Positions 34,436-44,436 of a stretch of DNA of 64,000 nucleotides are shown here, piece after piece. The position numbers were made by a program, and so were the translations under genes. Under the pieces are notes generated by a model. The model worked only from the letters and a program-made list of their open reading frames with translations. It searched no databases and had not been told where the DNA came from. Positions within the stretch are counted from its first letter, which is position 1, and each line of letters begins with the position of its first letter. Source of the stretch: Paenibacillus bovis (GTDB lineage Bacteria; Bacillota; Bacilli; Bacillales; Bacillaceae_C); NCBI GenBank assembly GCA_007679095.1, contig VEFU01000015.1:1-64000 (forward strand), written 5' to 3'.

Positions 34436-35248
34436 TTATATTAAACTAAAATGCTTAAATGCATTAAATAATCCGCTCTGTTCCACATCATCTGTAATAT
34501 AATCTGCTTCTTCCTTTAAAATACGTTCAGCATTCCCCATGGCTACTCCAATTTCACAACTTCTCACCATTTTTACATCATTTTCTGCGTCTCCAAAAGC
34601 AAGAGTATCTTTTATATCCCCATTCAAATACTCTAAGAGAGTATGAACCGCATTTACCTTATCTACCCCTAATAATGCAAATTCACCAAACTCTCTTCTT
34701 TTCCCTGTTGCAGTCCAACTGCTAACTTTTAATTTATTACCAAAATCTCTCTCTGCTATTTCAAGAGAATTTGATTCTAAAACAAAGCTTATTTTAGCGA
34801 CATCATCCCGATAAAGTTGTCCATCATATATCATTTCTGGAAATATACTACGGATCCGCTCTTGATTTTCGATAGTATTCTCACCGTAAACAGAAGCAGC
34901 CTTTACTAGAAAATATTCGTTTGCAAACAAACCATTTTTGCTCTCTAAATAAAAGCCAAGTTCTCTTTCATTTAACCAATCTACCACTTGCATAACCATT
35001 TCCTTATCCAACTTTTTGTCTTGAATGACGACCCCATTGTGTTCAATGTACATACCATTTCCCCCAATCATGCCATCCAAGCCAACATCCCATAAATAAG
35101 GATATATTTCTGCCTTACTTCTACCAGTTGTGATATATATTTTATGGCCATTTTTTCTAGCTTCTTTAACCGCAGTAGATGCAGATTCTGGTAGCTTTCC
35201 TGAATAATCAACTAACGTACCATCGATATCTAAAAATATAAACTTCAT
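34436..35248 (-). CDS. HAD family (Cof-type) sugar-phosphate phosphatase
   Basis: The protein of about 270 residues is a Cof/HAD-IIB phosphatase. It has motif I FLDIDGTLVD, motif II TTGRSKAEIYPYL and the late motif FGDAENDVKMVRSCEIGVAMGNA. Such enzymes remove phosphate from sugar phosphates or flavins. The ATG at 35248 follows GAGAAGG and is preferred over the upstream extension. It lies 80 bp after bglH in the same direction and is probably in the same transcript, so a role in balancing phosphorylated glucosides is plausible but not shown. Confidence 0.88.
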   Translation of the reverse strand: MKFIFLDIDGTLVDYSGKLPESASTAVKEARKNGHKIYITTGRSKAEIYPYLWDVGLDGMIGGNGMYIEHNGVVIQDKKLDKEMVMQVVDWLNERELGFYLESKNGLFANEYFLVKAASVYGENTIENQERIRSIFPEMIYDGQLYRDDVAKISFVLESNSLEIAERDFGNKLKVSSWTATGKRREFGEFALLGVDKVNAVHTLLEYLNGDIKDTLAFGDAENDVKMVRSCEIGVAMGNAERILKEEADYITDDVEQSGLFNAFKHFSLI

Positions 35249-35330
35249 CCTTCTCTTCCCCTTTGCAAAAAAATAAATGACCAAATCAATATTTGTTTGG
35301 TCATTTATCCTTTCCTATACTGATAGAAAT

Positions 35331-36776
<1,446 letters not shown>

Positions 36777-36850
36777 TCAGTTTTAATTTGGCTAAGGCAT
36801 CCACTTACAATTTCAACAGATGCCTGCCTTTGTTAAAAATTAATTCAATA

Positions 36851-38770
36851 TTATTTTGGTTTTACTTGTAACAATTCCTCTTGCGACTTAACTACTACAT
36901 TAGAAATTGGTAAAACCTCATAATTCATATAGTTTGTTACTACAACAGGAGTTGTTAATGGAAAACCTGCTTCTTTAATTCCTTCTATATCAAATTCAAT
37001 TAGTAATTGACCTTGTTCTACACGACTACCTTGTGACGTATGAGAAGCAAAATGTTTGCCCTCTAATTGAACAGTGTCCATACCGATGTGAATTAATATT
37101 TCTGCTCCTTCATCGGATGTAATACCTATAGCATGATTTGTAGGGAACAAAGCAGTTACTGTACCTGATACAGGTGCAAAAAGTTTACCTTCTATTGGCT
37201 CAATTGCAACCCCTTGTCCCAATGCACCTGAAGCAAATGCTGCGTCATCAATGTCAGCTAAATTTCTCACTTCTCCACTTAATGGGCTAACAATTGTTTC
37301 AACCTTTGCGTTTTCAACTGTTTTTTCTACAACTTTCTCACCTTTTACTAATGACTTTTCTTGATTTTTATTAATTCCACCAAAGAAGTAAGATAATGCG
37401 AATGCTAGAACGAATCCAACAATTGCTGCAATTATTGCACCGATAACTGACATATCTATACCAGATTCCGGTATAAAGCTAGGAATTTGGAAGACACCTA
37501 AACCACCCATGACATATCCTACCGTACCAAATACTCCTAACATCGCTCCACCGATAGCGGAAGATATTAAAGTAAAGATAAATGGTTTTTTTAATGGTAG
37601 AGCAATCCCATACATACCAGGTTCAGTAACACCAAATATTGCGGAAATAAATGCCGGTGCACTTAGTGATTTTGTTTTAGAACTTCTTGTTTTAATCCAG
37701 ACAGCTAAGATAGCACCTGCAAGTGCAAATGAATGAACAAAAATTAATGCTAATATTGGATCCCAACCCTGACTAGCAAAGTTGTTGATTCCAATTGGTA
37801 CAAGGCCCCAATGTAGACCGAACATAACAAATACTAACCAAAATCCTCCAATAAATGCTCCTGCAATTATTGGACTTAAATCATATATCCATGTAGTAGC
37901 TTGTCCTAATAACTGACTTGCCCATGTTGCAATTGGACCAATTACAATAAAAGTTAATGGAATAATGATTAATAAAGTAAACATTGGTACTAAGAATAGT
38001 TTTACAACATCCGGAATTACTTTCGTCAAGAACTTTTCTAACTTCGCTGCAAAGAATGCAGAGACGATAATAGGAATAACAGACATAGCATACGTCATTA
38101 AGATAACTGGAATACCAAAGAACTCAATGTAAACAGGTGATTCAAACATAGTACCTTTAAATAATGTATACAAAGGTTCTCCTGCATTAGGAATTCCTTC
38201 AAGTGCAGGGTATACGAGAGCCATCGCGATAACCATACCTACGAATGGTGTACCACCGAACTTTTTCATTGCTGTATAGCCTAATAAGATTGGTAAGAAG
38301 TAAAATAGTGCATCCCCAATAGCATTTAAAATCTGATATGTTCCACCAGTATCATCTAGCCAGGCAATTCCTATGAATAATGCATTAAAGCCTTTAATCA
38401 TACCGGATGCTGCTAATACCCCAAGAATAGGAGTAAAGATACCGGAGATCATGTCTATAAAGCTATTTAATATATTTCCTTTTTTCTTTTCCTCTTCTGT
38501 TGCTTCAACTGGGCTTGAAGACTGGAATCCACCTTCTGCCACGACTGCTTTATAAACATCAGGTACATGATTTCCAATTACAACCTGATACTGTCCACCA
38601 CTTTTCATAACCGTAACAACGCCATCCATATTTTTTAGAACATCTGTATTTGCTTTTCCTTCATCCTTTAACTTGAAGCGGAGACGGGTAATACAATGGA
38701 CAAGACTGTTAACATTTTCTTTTCCCCCGACATTTTCAATTATGTCTTTGGCTAGTTTTTCATACTTCAT
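36851..38770 (-). CDS. bglP: PTS beta-glucoside transporter, EIIBCA
   Basis: The protein of about 639 residues carries all three PTS domains: EIIB at residues 1-90 with the phosphorylated Cys in SLVHCITRLRFKLKD, a ten-helix EIIC in the middle, and EIIA at the C-terminus with the active His in AEILIHIGMDTVQLEGKHF. It imports and phosphorylates aryl-beta-glucosides such as salicin. The ATG at 38770 (MKYEKLAKDII) is chosen, with AAGGAAGAAGGG upstream. A LicT antiterminator and a cre-like site precede it. Its phosphorylation state also controls LicT. Confidence 0.95.
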   Translation of the reverse strand: MKYEKLAKDIIENVGGKENVNSLVHCITRLRFKLKDEGKANTDVLKNMDGVVTVMKSGGQYQVVIGNHVPDVYKAVVAEGGFQSSSPVEATEEEKKKGNILNSFIDMISGIFTPILGVLAASGMIKGFNALFIGIAWLDDTGGTYQILNAIGDALFYFLPILLGYTAMKKFGGTPFVGMVIAMALVYPALEGIPNAGEPLYTLFKGTMFESPVYIEFFGIPVILMTYAMSVIPIIVSAFFAAKLEKFLTKVIPDVVKLFLVPMFTLLIIIPLTFIVIGPIATWASQLLGQATTWIYDLSPIIAGAFIGGFWLVFVMFGLHWGLVPIGINNFASQGWDPILALIFVHSFALAGAILAVWIKTRSSKTKSLSAPAFISAIFGVTEPGMYGIALPLKKPFIFTLISSAIGGAMLGVFGTVGYVMGGLGVFQIPSFIPESGIDMSVIGAIIAAIVGFVLAFALSYFFGGINKNQEKSLVKGEKVVEKTVENAKVETIVSPLSGEVRNLADIDDAAFASGALGQGVAIEPIEGKLFAPVSGTVTALFPTNHAIGITSDEGAEILIHIGMDTVQLEGKHFASHTSQGSRVEQGQLLIEFDIEGIKEAGFPLTTPVVVTNYMNYEVLPISNVVVKSQEELLQVKPK

Positions 38771-38934
38771 AAAAAGCCCTTCTTCCTTCATTAGATTTTT
38801 CAAATAAAAAACCTGAACTGCTCTAAAACACACTGATAGCATGTTAAAAGTCAATTCAGGTTATGCCCAATAAGGTAACATTCCTTTAGTTATATATATT
38901 AAATTGATAATACGTATTTAAGAACCCCCCTAAA

Positions 38935-39012
38935 AAACCAAAAAACCTAAATTGCACGCCATAAAATACGACGCATCAATTTAGGTTTTGCCTGCATGAT
39001 CAGTAACAATCC
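38935..39012 (-). promoter_or_regulatory. LicT antiterminator and terminator before bglP
   Basis: GGATTGTTACTG ... GCAGGCAAAACCTAAA (39012-38980, - strand) matches the LicT target, with the overlapping terminator (AACCTAAATTG paired with CAATTTAGGTT region and T-runs) just downstream. Equivalent to the classical bglPH leader. Confidence 0.93.
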
Positions 39013-39048
39013 TAGTTAAGATTATTATTAATTTATTAATTGCAGTTT

Positions 39049-39062
39049 AGCACACGCTTTCA
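39049..39062 (-). promoter_or_regulatory. Probable CcpA (cre) site upstream of bglP
   Basis: TGAAAGCGTGTGCT on the - strand departs from the cre consensus TGAAARCGYTWNCW at a single position. It lies between licT and the bglP antiterminator, where carbon catabolite repression of bglPH would act. Confidence 0.6.
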
Positions 39063-39092
39063 AAAGATGTCAATGATTTTTCGACAAAATTT

Positions 39093-39941
39093 TCATTTCA
39101 ATTTATGGCGATTGGTTACACGGTGAATATGCACAGTTAAATAGACTTCTTCATCCTTCGTTAGGCTCCATTTAAATTGGTTCTCTAAATAAGTAGTAAT
39201 CTTTTTTGTGCATGCATAAGCATCAGGGTACTTTAACATTATCTGTTCATAGAAAAATGAATCTACAGTTTCCTCTAATTTTTCTTTGCGTGCAAACCGA
39301 ATTGAAAAGAAGCGCAGATGGGTCAAAAACCGTCCGTAATTAACCGAATTCTCATCTAAGTCCATTTTAAAATGGTATTTTACTATATTTAGAATAGAGT
39401 TAACCATCTCGGTAGTTTGTACTGCTACCTCCATATTTTCGCCAGATAACTGACTATTAACTAAATGTAGTGCAATGGAAGCTGCTTCATCCTCCCCTAA
39501 TGCAATACCTGTTTCGTTCTCAATTATTTCAAGTGCCTTTAAAGCAACTTGGAACTCCGGTTTATAGTATTTACGGATTTCCCATAGCAGTGGATTTTTT
39601 AGTTCGATTCCTTGATTATATCTACTAATTGCAAAACTAATATGATCAGTTAAAGCAACGTATAAATATTCATCCAATTTATATGAAAGTTGAGATTGTG
39701 CAAAATCTAAAATTCTGGACGAAATATTCAAGTAAAGTTCGGAGGTATCTTTAAGCAATAAAGCGAGCTTATCGGAAACCCCTTGTTTTTTTAGTACAAA
39801 TGTCTTTTCTATTTTTGTATCATCGATAGCTTGCCCAACCTTTTTTTGGAAAGCTAAACCCTTACCCATAACGACCATTTCCTGATTATCTTTATTAGTG
39901 GTCATCACTACATTATTATTTAGAACCTTCTCAATTCTCAT
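39093..39941 (-). CDS. licT: BglG-family transcriptional antiterminator LicT
   Basis: The 282-residue regulator has an N-terminal RNA-binding CAT domain (MRIEKVLNNNVVMTTNKDNQEMVVMGKGLAFQKKVG) and two PTS-regulation domains, PRD1 (about 70-165) and PRD2 (about 175-275), each with conserved His residues such as DHISFAISR, ALHLVNSQL, THLRFFSIR and VHIHRVT. Without substrate BglP phosphorylates PRD1 and inactivates it; HPr phosphorylates PRD2 and activates it. It binds the three antiterminators at 34328, 38980 and 40033, including one in its own leader. Confidence 0.95.
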   Translation of the reverse strand: MRIEKVLNNNVVMTTNKDNQEMVVMGKGLAFQKKVGQAIDDTKIEKTFVLKKQGVSDKLALLLKDTSELYLNISSRILDFAQSQLSYKLDEYLYVALTDHISFAISRYNQGIELKNPLLWEIRKYYKPEFQVALKALEIIENETGIALGEDEAASIALHLVNSQLSGENMEVAVQTTEMVNSILNIVKYHFKMDLDENSVNYGRFLTHLRFFSIRFARKEKLEETVDSFFYEQIMLKYPDAYACTKKITTYLENQFKWSLTKDEEVYLTVHIHRVTNRHKLK

Positions 39942-39981
39942 TTTGCACCTCTATCATAATTAAGAATTTGAAGCAAAATTA

Positions 39982-40064
39982 AAAAACCCAAATTCGTATA
40001 TAAGAATAACATTATCGATATTCTATAACAAATTTAGGTTTTGCCTGCATTGCAGTAACAATCC
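39982..40064 (-). promoter_or_regulatory. LicT antiterminator and terminator before licT
   Basis: GGATTGTTACTG ... GCAGGCAAAACCTAAA (40064-40033, - strand) with an overlapping terminator. Its T-run reads AATTTTGCTTC, weaker than in the other two. A partial cre-like word TGTAAGCGTCTTAA lies at 40076-40089. Confidence 0.9.
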
Positions 40065-40152
40065 TTTTATATAAATGTAAGCGTCTTAAAAGTATTTTAA
40101 CATACCTTATCAAGAATTTAAAAGTTTAATGTTGAAAAAGAATTATTATATT

Positions 40153-40962
40153 TTATTCAGCATCTAACCCTTTACTTTTCCTAGTACATGCTTTCATCGC
40201 ATTCAAGATAGATGATCTGAAATTACTTTCTTCCAATGCAGCTACTGCACGAATAGTGGAACCACCTGGTGTACATACATCGTCTTTTAAACTTCCTGGA
40301 TGTATTTCCGTTTCAAGCACCATTTTTGCAGCTCCAAGTACAGCTTGTGCTGCCAGTTTGTACGCTTGTTTTCTCGGAATACCATCTCTTACTCCACCAT
40401 CGGCCATTGCTTCTATTAGCAGATATACATAAGCTGGTGATGAACCACTAATAGCAGGCACTGCATCCATCAGTTCTTCCTCAATTAGTTCTGTTTTTCC
40501 GAATGAATTTAAGAGTTCCACAACATTGGCCAAATCTATCTCTGTCATTAATTCATTAATGGAAAAGACGGTCATACCCTCTCTTACGAGTGAAGGTGTA
40601 TTTGGCATCGTCCGCACTATTTTTATAGGCCTACCAAAAGCATTTTCCACCGTTTGAATGGAGATACCTGCTGCCATCACGATAATAACAGTATCTTCCT
40701 TCACATCATGCTTAATTTCATCAATAACCTTCACATAACTGGATGGTTCAACTGCCAAAAATAAGATATCTGCAAAGCGTGCAATCTCCTTATTATTTAA
40801 CGTTCCTTGTACATGTAGCTTTTCTTTCACAACTTGTAACGTATCTTCTGTTCTTGTACTCACCTTTATTGAATCAGCCGCTACAACTCCAGCAGTAATC
40901 ATTCCTAACACCATTGCCTGCCCCATTTTTCCGCAGCCAATAAAGCCTATTTGTTTACTCAT
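40153..40962 (-). CDS. proC: Pyrroline-5-carboxylate reductase
   Basis: The protein of about 269 residues reduces pyrroline-5-carboxylate to proline with NAD(P)H. It has the Rossmann start KQIGFIGCGKMGQAMVLGMI, FADILFLAVEPSSY, VRTMPNTPSLVREGM and the family signature SGSSPAYVYLLIEAMADGGVRDGIPR ... HPGSLKDDVCTPGGSTIRAVAALE. Start at the ATG 40962, three codons inside the longest frame, with AGGA upstream. B. subtilis has several such reductases (ProG, ProH, ProI); which one this is cannot be told. Single gene. Confidence 0.92.
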   Translation of the reverse strand: MSKQIGFIGCGKMGQAMVLGMITAGVVAADSIKVSTRTEDTLQVVKEKLHVQGTLNNKEIARFADILFLAVEPSSYVKVIDEIKHDVKEDTVIIVMAAGISIQTVENAFGRPIKIVRTMPNTPSLVREGMTVFSINELMTEIDLANVVELLNSFGKTELIEEELMDAVPAISGSSPAYVYLLIEAMADGGVRDGIPRKQAYKLAAQAVLGAAKMVLETEIHPGSLKDDVCTPGGSTIRAVAALEESNFRSSILNAMKACTRKSKGLDAE

Positions 40963-41086
40963 ATAAAACACATCCTAATACATTATGCTAATCTATACTA
41001 GTTTATCAGTTCTTTTGTGGAAACCAAAACAAGGGAGGGAATTGGTGAATTTTATATAAGAAATAATCCGATTCCTTTTATTTTAA

Positions 41087-41276
41087 GGCTCTGTTAAAGT
41101 TCATTGTTGTTAACAACTTAGTTGATTGTAGCGGATGTACACGAGACTCCTGCGGGAACGGCATGAGCCGAAGATCCACTTGGCAAAGCAGTTTTTCTTT
41201 GCCAAGTTAGCTGAGGCCGTGCCCGCGGAAAGCGAGTGTACAGGAGCGAAAATCACCAACAGAGTTCAACAGAGCT
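41087..41276. mobile_element. MITE copy B (190 bp, non-coding)
   Basis: Same element as at 12656 in the opposite orientation. It begins GGCTCTGTTAAAG and ends with the complement of AGCTCTGTTGAAC. TATTTTAA flanks it directly on both sides (41079-41086 and 41277-41284), an exact 8-bp target duplication. Internal inverted repeats include CTTGGCAAAG. Confidence 0.9.
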
Positions 41277-41290
41277 TATTTTAAAAAATT

Positions 41291-41677
41291 TTATATTATA
41301 TTAATAAAAAATACTGCCACTACTATTAATAATCCTAGCAATACTACCCACCAATTAAGTTTTATTCTTTGTAATAAACGATCGGTACAGAAAAATAGAA
41401 TTGCAGACACTAAGCTAAATAGCATAAACACTATACCAAACAAACAATGAAATAAAAAAGAGGTGATTTCTTGAGCATATGTTGATTTAAACATCTTCCT
41501 ACTAATCCAATCACTGATAGAGGATACAATAACTCCATATGTAACTACTAACATAAAGTTTATATAATACAAATTTAATAGTAAATTTGTGTCTATTTCA
41601 GGTATCGAAAAAAACAATGCAAATAATAAACTACTAATAATTGCAGATAATATTTTTCTCTTTATCACAATATCCAT
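41291..41677 (-). CDS. Small four-helix membrane protein
   Basis: The 128-residue protein has four predicted membrane helices and short basic loops (ISDWISRKMFKSTYAQ). No motif is recognised. AGGGGAG precedes the ATG. It is a single gene between proC and glmS, and the MITE copy B inserted about 14 bp beyond its stop codon, probably displacing its terminator. Function unknown. Confidence 0.65.
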   Translation of the reverse strand: MDIVIKRKILSAIISSLLFALFFSIPEIDTNLLLNLYYINFMLVVTYGVIVSSISDWISRKMFKSTYAQEITSFLFHCLFGIVFMLFSLVSAILFFCTDRLLQRIKLNWWVVLLGLLIVVAVFFINII

Positions 41678-41713
41678 TCTCCCCTCTACAACTAAAAAAT
41701 AATATATAGTAAA

Positions 41714-41758
41714 AAACCCGAAGGTGAACCATGGAAGTACTGGTATACCTTCGGATTA
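41714..41758 (-). terminator. Terminator of glmS
   Basis: CCGAAGGT and ACCTTCGG form an 8-bp stem after the glmS stop codon, followed on the - strand by GGGTTTTTTAC. Confidence 0.8.
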
Positions 41759-41799
41759 AGAGAAGTTTCTTTCATATATCTTATTTTAGATAAAAGATT

Positions 41800-43602
41800 T
41801 TACTCTACTGTTACACTTTTTGCTAAGTTTCTTGGCTTATCAACGTCACAGCCACGGTGTAACGACGCGTAGTAAGCAATGAGTTGTAGTGGTACTACAG
41901 AGATAAGTGGTGTTAATAATTCGTTTACTTCTGGTAAAACAAATCTGTCTTCGTCTGTGTCAAGACCATTCATAGAAATGATACATGGGTTTGCACCACG
42001 TGCAGCAACTTCTTTCACATTGCCACGAATACTCCAGTTGACATTTTCTTGAGTTGCTAATGCAATGACAGGTGTACCTTCTTCAATTAAAGCAATTGTA
42101 CCATGTTTTAATTCTCCACCAGCAAAACCTTCTGCTTGAATATAGGAGATTTCTTTTAATTTAAGAGCTCCTTCTAAACAAACAAAATAATCTAATGAAC
42201 GACCAATGAAGAAGCAGTTGCGTGTAAACGGCAAGTACTGACTAGCTATTTTTTCAAACTCTTCTTTTGAGTCACATAGTACTTCCATTGCATTCGCAAC
42301 AATTCCAAGCTCCTGAATAAGGTCGAAATTTAGTTCAATCGCTTTTGATTGTGCTGTCACATTTGCTAAAATTGCTAGAACCGCAATTTGAGCTGTATAA
42401 GCTTTTGTAGATGCTACTGCAATTTCTGGGCCAGCATGCAATAACAATGTATAATCTGCTTCTCTAGAAAGAGTAGATCCTGGCACATTGGTAATTGTCA
42501 GTGCTTTATATCCCATTTCCTTTATTTTCACGAGAACTGCTCGGCTATCAGCAGTTTCTCCACTTTGAGAAATAAAGATAAATAATGGTTTCTCCGATAG
42601 AAGTGGCATGTTATATACAAATTCACTTGCTACATGAACTTCTACCGGAACTTTAGCCATCGTTTCAATAAATTGCTTACCTACAAGCCCAGCGTGATAA
42701 CTTGTTCCGCACGCTACAATATAAATACGGTCAGCTTCGCGCACAGCTGAAGTAATATCTGCATCTACTTCAAGATTTCCTTGTTTATCTTGATATGCTT
42801 GAATGATTTTACGCATAACAAGTGGTTGTTCATCAATTTCTTTTAGCATGTAATGAGGATATGTGCCTTTTTCAATATCACTAGCATCAATCTCTGCTAC
42901 ATAAGGTTTTCTATTGATAATAGTACCTTGGAGATTCTTCAGTACAATACTGTCTTTTTTTACTATTACAATTTCTTTATCCATCAATTCAACAAAAGAA
43001 TCTGTTACTTGAATCATTGCCATTGCATCACTTGCTACAACATTAAAATCATCCCCAACACCTACAAGCAACGGGCTTTTATTTTTCGCAACGAAAATGG
43101 TATCAGGTGTTTCTGTATCAAGCATTGCAATTGCATATGAGCCAATTAATAATTTCAAAGTTTTGATGAATGCAGCTTCTGCATCCAATCCGTCTCTTGA
43201 AAATTTCTCTATTAGTTGAACAATTACTTCCGTATCTGTGTCACTTTCAAAAGTAACGTCATTCAGATATTCCTGCTTTAGTAACGAATAGTTCTCAATA
43301 ACCCCGTTATGAACGATTGTAAAGCGACCGGAAGTACTTTGATGAGGATGGGCATTGCTTTTACTAGGAACACCATGTGTTGCCCATCTAGTATGGCCAA
43401 TCCCAACAGAAGCAACAACATCTCTGTCAACTTCCGCTCTCAAATCAGCGATACGTCCTTTTTCTTTGAAGATATGAATGCCATCTTCATTTCTAACAGC
43501 AATACCTGCAGAGTCATATCCTCTGTATTCCAGTTTCTCCAATCCTTTAAGCAAGACTTCCTTCGCATCATTCATTCCAATATATCCAGTTATTCCGCAC
43601 AT
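41800..43602 (-). CDS. glmS: Glutamine-fructose-6-phosphate aminotransferase
   Basis: The 600-residue enzyme makes glucosamine-6-phosphate, the first step to peptidoglycan amino sugars. The N-terminal glutaminase begins with the catalytic Cys2 (MCGITGYIG) and continues with GYDSAGIAV and GHTRWATHG. Two SIS domains follow ([46 protein letters not shown]), ending in the typical [18 protein letters not shown] lies nine bases before the ATG but inside a hairpin. It is preceded by a glmS ribozyme, so the product controls its own messenger. Confidence 0.98.
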   Translation of the reverse strand: MCGITGYIGMNDAKEVLLKGLEKLEYRGYDSAGIAVRNEDGIHIFKEKGRIADLRAEVDRDVVASVGIGHTRWATHGVPSKSNAHPHQSTSGRFTIVHNGVIENYSLLKQEYLNDVTFESDTDTEVIVQLIEKFSRDGLDAEAAFIKTLKLLIGSYAIAMLDTETPDTIFVAKNKSPLLVGVGDDFNVVASDAMAMIQVTDSFVELMDKEIVIVKKDSIVLKNLQGTIINRKPYVAEIDASDIEKGTYPHYMLKEIDEQPLVMRKIIQAYQDKQGNLEVDADITSAVREADRIYIVACGTSYHAGLVGKQFIETMAKVPVEVHVASEFVYNMPLLSEKPLFIFISQSGETADSRAVLVKIKEMGYKALTITNVPGSTLSREADYTLLLHAGPEIAVASTKAYTAQIAVLAILANVTAQSKAIELNFDLIQELGIVANAMEVLCDSKEEFEKIASQYLPFTRNCFFIGRSLDYFVCLEGALKLKEISYIQAEGFAGGELKHGTIALIEEGTPVIALATQENVNWSIRGNVKEVAARGANPCIISMNGLDTDEDRFVLPEVNELLTPLISVVPLQLIAYYASLHRGCDVDKPRNLAKSVTVE

Positions 43603-43611
43603 ATTCCAATT

Positions 43612-43660
43612 CCTCCTTATAAGGAGGCAAGCTAGCTCAGGGGCTTACTTGCCCCCTTAT
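43612..43660 (-). promoter_or_regulatory. glmS: Two competing hairpins over the glmS ribosome binding site
   Basis: The binding site AAGGAGG is part of the perfect 16-bp palindrome CCTCCTTATAAGGAGG (43612-43627). Just upstream, AAGGGGGCAAG (43660-43650 region) can pair with CTTGCCTCCTT, which uses the same CCTCC arm. The two folds exclude each other: one hides the binding site, the other frees it. Confidence 0.65.
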
Positions 43661-43689
43661 CTCTGTTTGTATTTTTATATGTGCACATG

Positions 43690-43835
43690 CGCTTTCCTTT
43701 GTCCATCGAGTCACCTCGAATGTTTTGAGAAAGAGCTACGACCTGTGACATAGCCGGGAGGCACCCGCCGAACAATTCGATAAACCTCCACCTCGTCAAC
43801 TTATCTTTGTTTCGATCAAGATAAGTTCTGGCGCT
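43690..43835 (-). ncRNA. glmS: glmS ribozyme/riboswitch
   Basis: On the - strand the conserved core is present in full: AGCGCC at the cleavage site (cleavage between 43835 and 43834), GACGAGGTGGAGG, TATCGA, CGGCGGGTGCCTCCCGGCT, CACAGGTCGTAGC, and the P4 region with TCGAGGTGACTCGATGGACAAAGGAAAGC. It self-cleaves with glucosamine-6-phosphate as cofactor, which marks the glmS messenger for decay. About 90 bases separate it from the glmS start. Confidence 0.97.
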
Positions 43836-43890
43836 TTAATTATTAATCTACCTTCCTATGCTCCTTTCAAAAAAAAATAACAGCATTGCC

Positions 43891-43920
43891 ATCATACTAC
43901 ATAATAAAAAATGCCGTCAA
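43891..43920 (-). promoter_or_regulatory. Promoter of glmS
   Basis: TTGACG (43920-43915), an 18-bp spacer and TATGAT (43896-43891). The transcript would start near 43884, about 50 bases before the ribozyme cleavage site. Confidence 0.7.
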
Positions 43921-43935
43921 TAAAAAATATGCAAT

Positions 43936-44396
43936 TAGAGAAACTTCTGTGTATAAAATTTGATTTTAATACTTTATAGCGAGCTTTGGTAAAGCATTCA
44001 TAGAGGCCTTCCAATCGACATTTCCCTGGATTTCATTCAAAGAAGTGGAAATTTGAAGAGGTGAGGATTAGTGAAATAATGATTTGTGATTTTCTATTTG
44101 ACATTTTGGCGGTAAAACAGCAGTGAAGTGTAGGTTTGAACGTGTTTATTCGACATTTGGATCATAAATCACAGGCGAATGTTCATTAGAGCAAGTCTAT
44201 TAGACATTTCAAACACGAACCACCATCCAAATGTCCATTAGATCACCCCTATTAGACATTTTAAGCACGAATCACTATCCAAATGTCCATTAGAACACTC
44301 CTATTCGAGGTTTTCCCTTGTTCCATCATCCATATGTGATTAGAAGCCTTCTTTACCCCTGCATCCCCCTAACTACCTTTCCATTCCCAATAAAAT
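43936..44396. other. Long non-coding spacer between glmM and glmS
   Basis: About 460 bases with no gene on either strand, between the glmS promoter and the glmM terminator. The 52-bp tandem array at 44128-44310 occupies its middle; I see nothing else recognisable. Confidence 0.7.
44128..44310. repeat. Second tandem array with exact 52-bp period
   Basis: TGT(T/C)CATTAGA starts at 44180, 44232 and 44284, two steps of exactly 52 bp, with a more diverged unit before them from about 44128. Each unit has TATTAGACATTT and a CACGAA(T/C)CAC(T/C)ATCCAAA segment. ATGTC and GACAT words within a unit are inverted and could pair. Sequence is unlike the array at 29745 although the period is the same. Confidence 0.8.
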
Positions 44397-44430
44397 AGCA
44401 GCACAAACCTTAAAATGATTTGTGCTGCCA
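44397..44430 (-). terminator. Terminator of glmM
   Basis: GCAGCACAAA and TTTGTGCTGC form a 10-bp stem around an 11-base loop directly after the glmM stop codon. Confidence 0.85.
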
Positions 44431-44436
44431 ATTATA

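Noticed and set aside
41800-43753. Open frames opposite glmS and over the ribozyme
   Set aside because: They are antisense to a fully conserved enzyme and a conserved ribozyme and carry no start signals.
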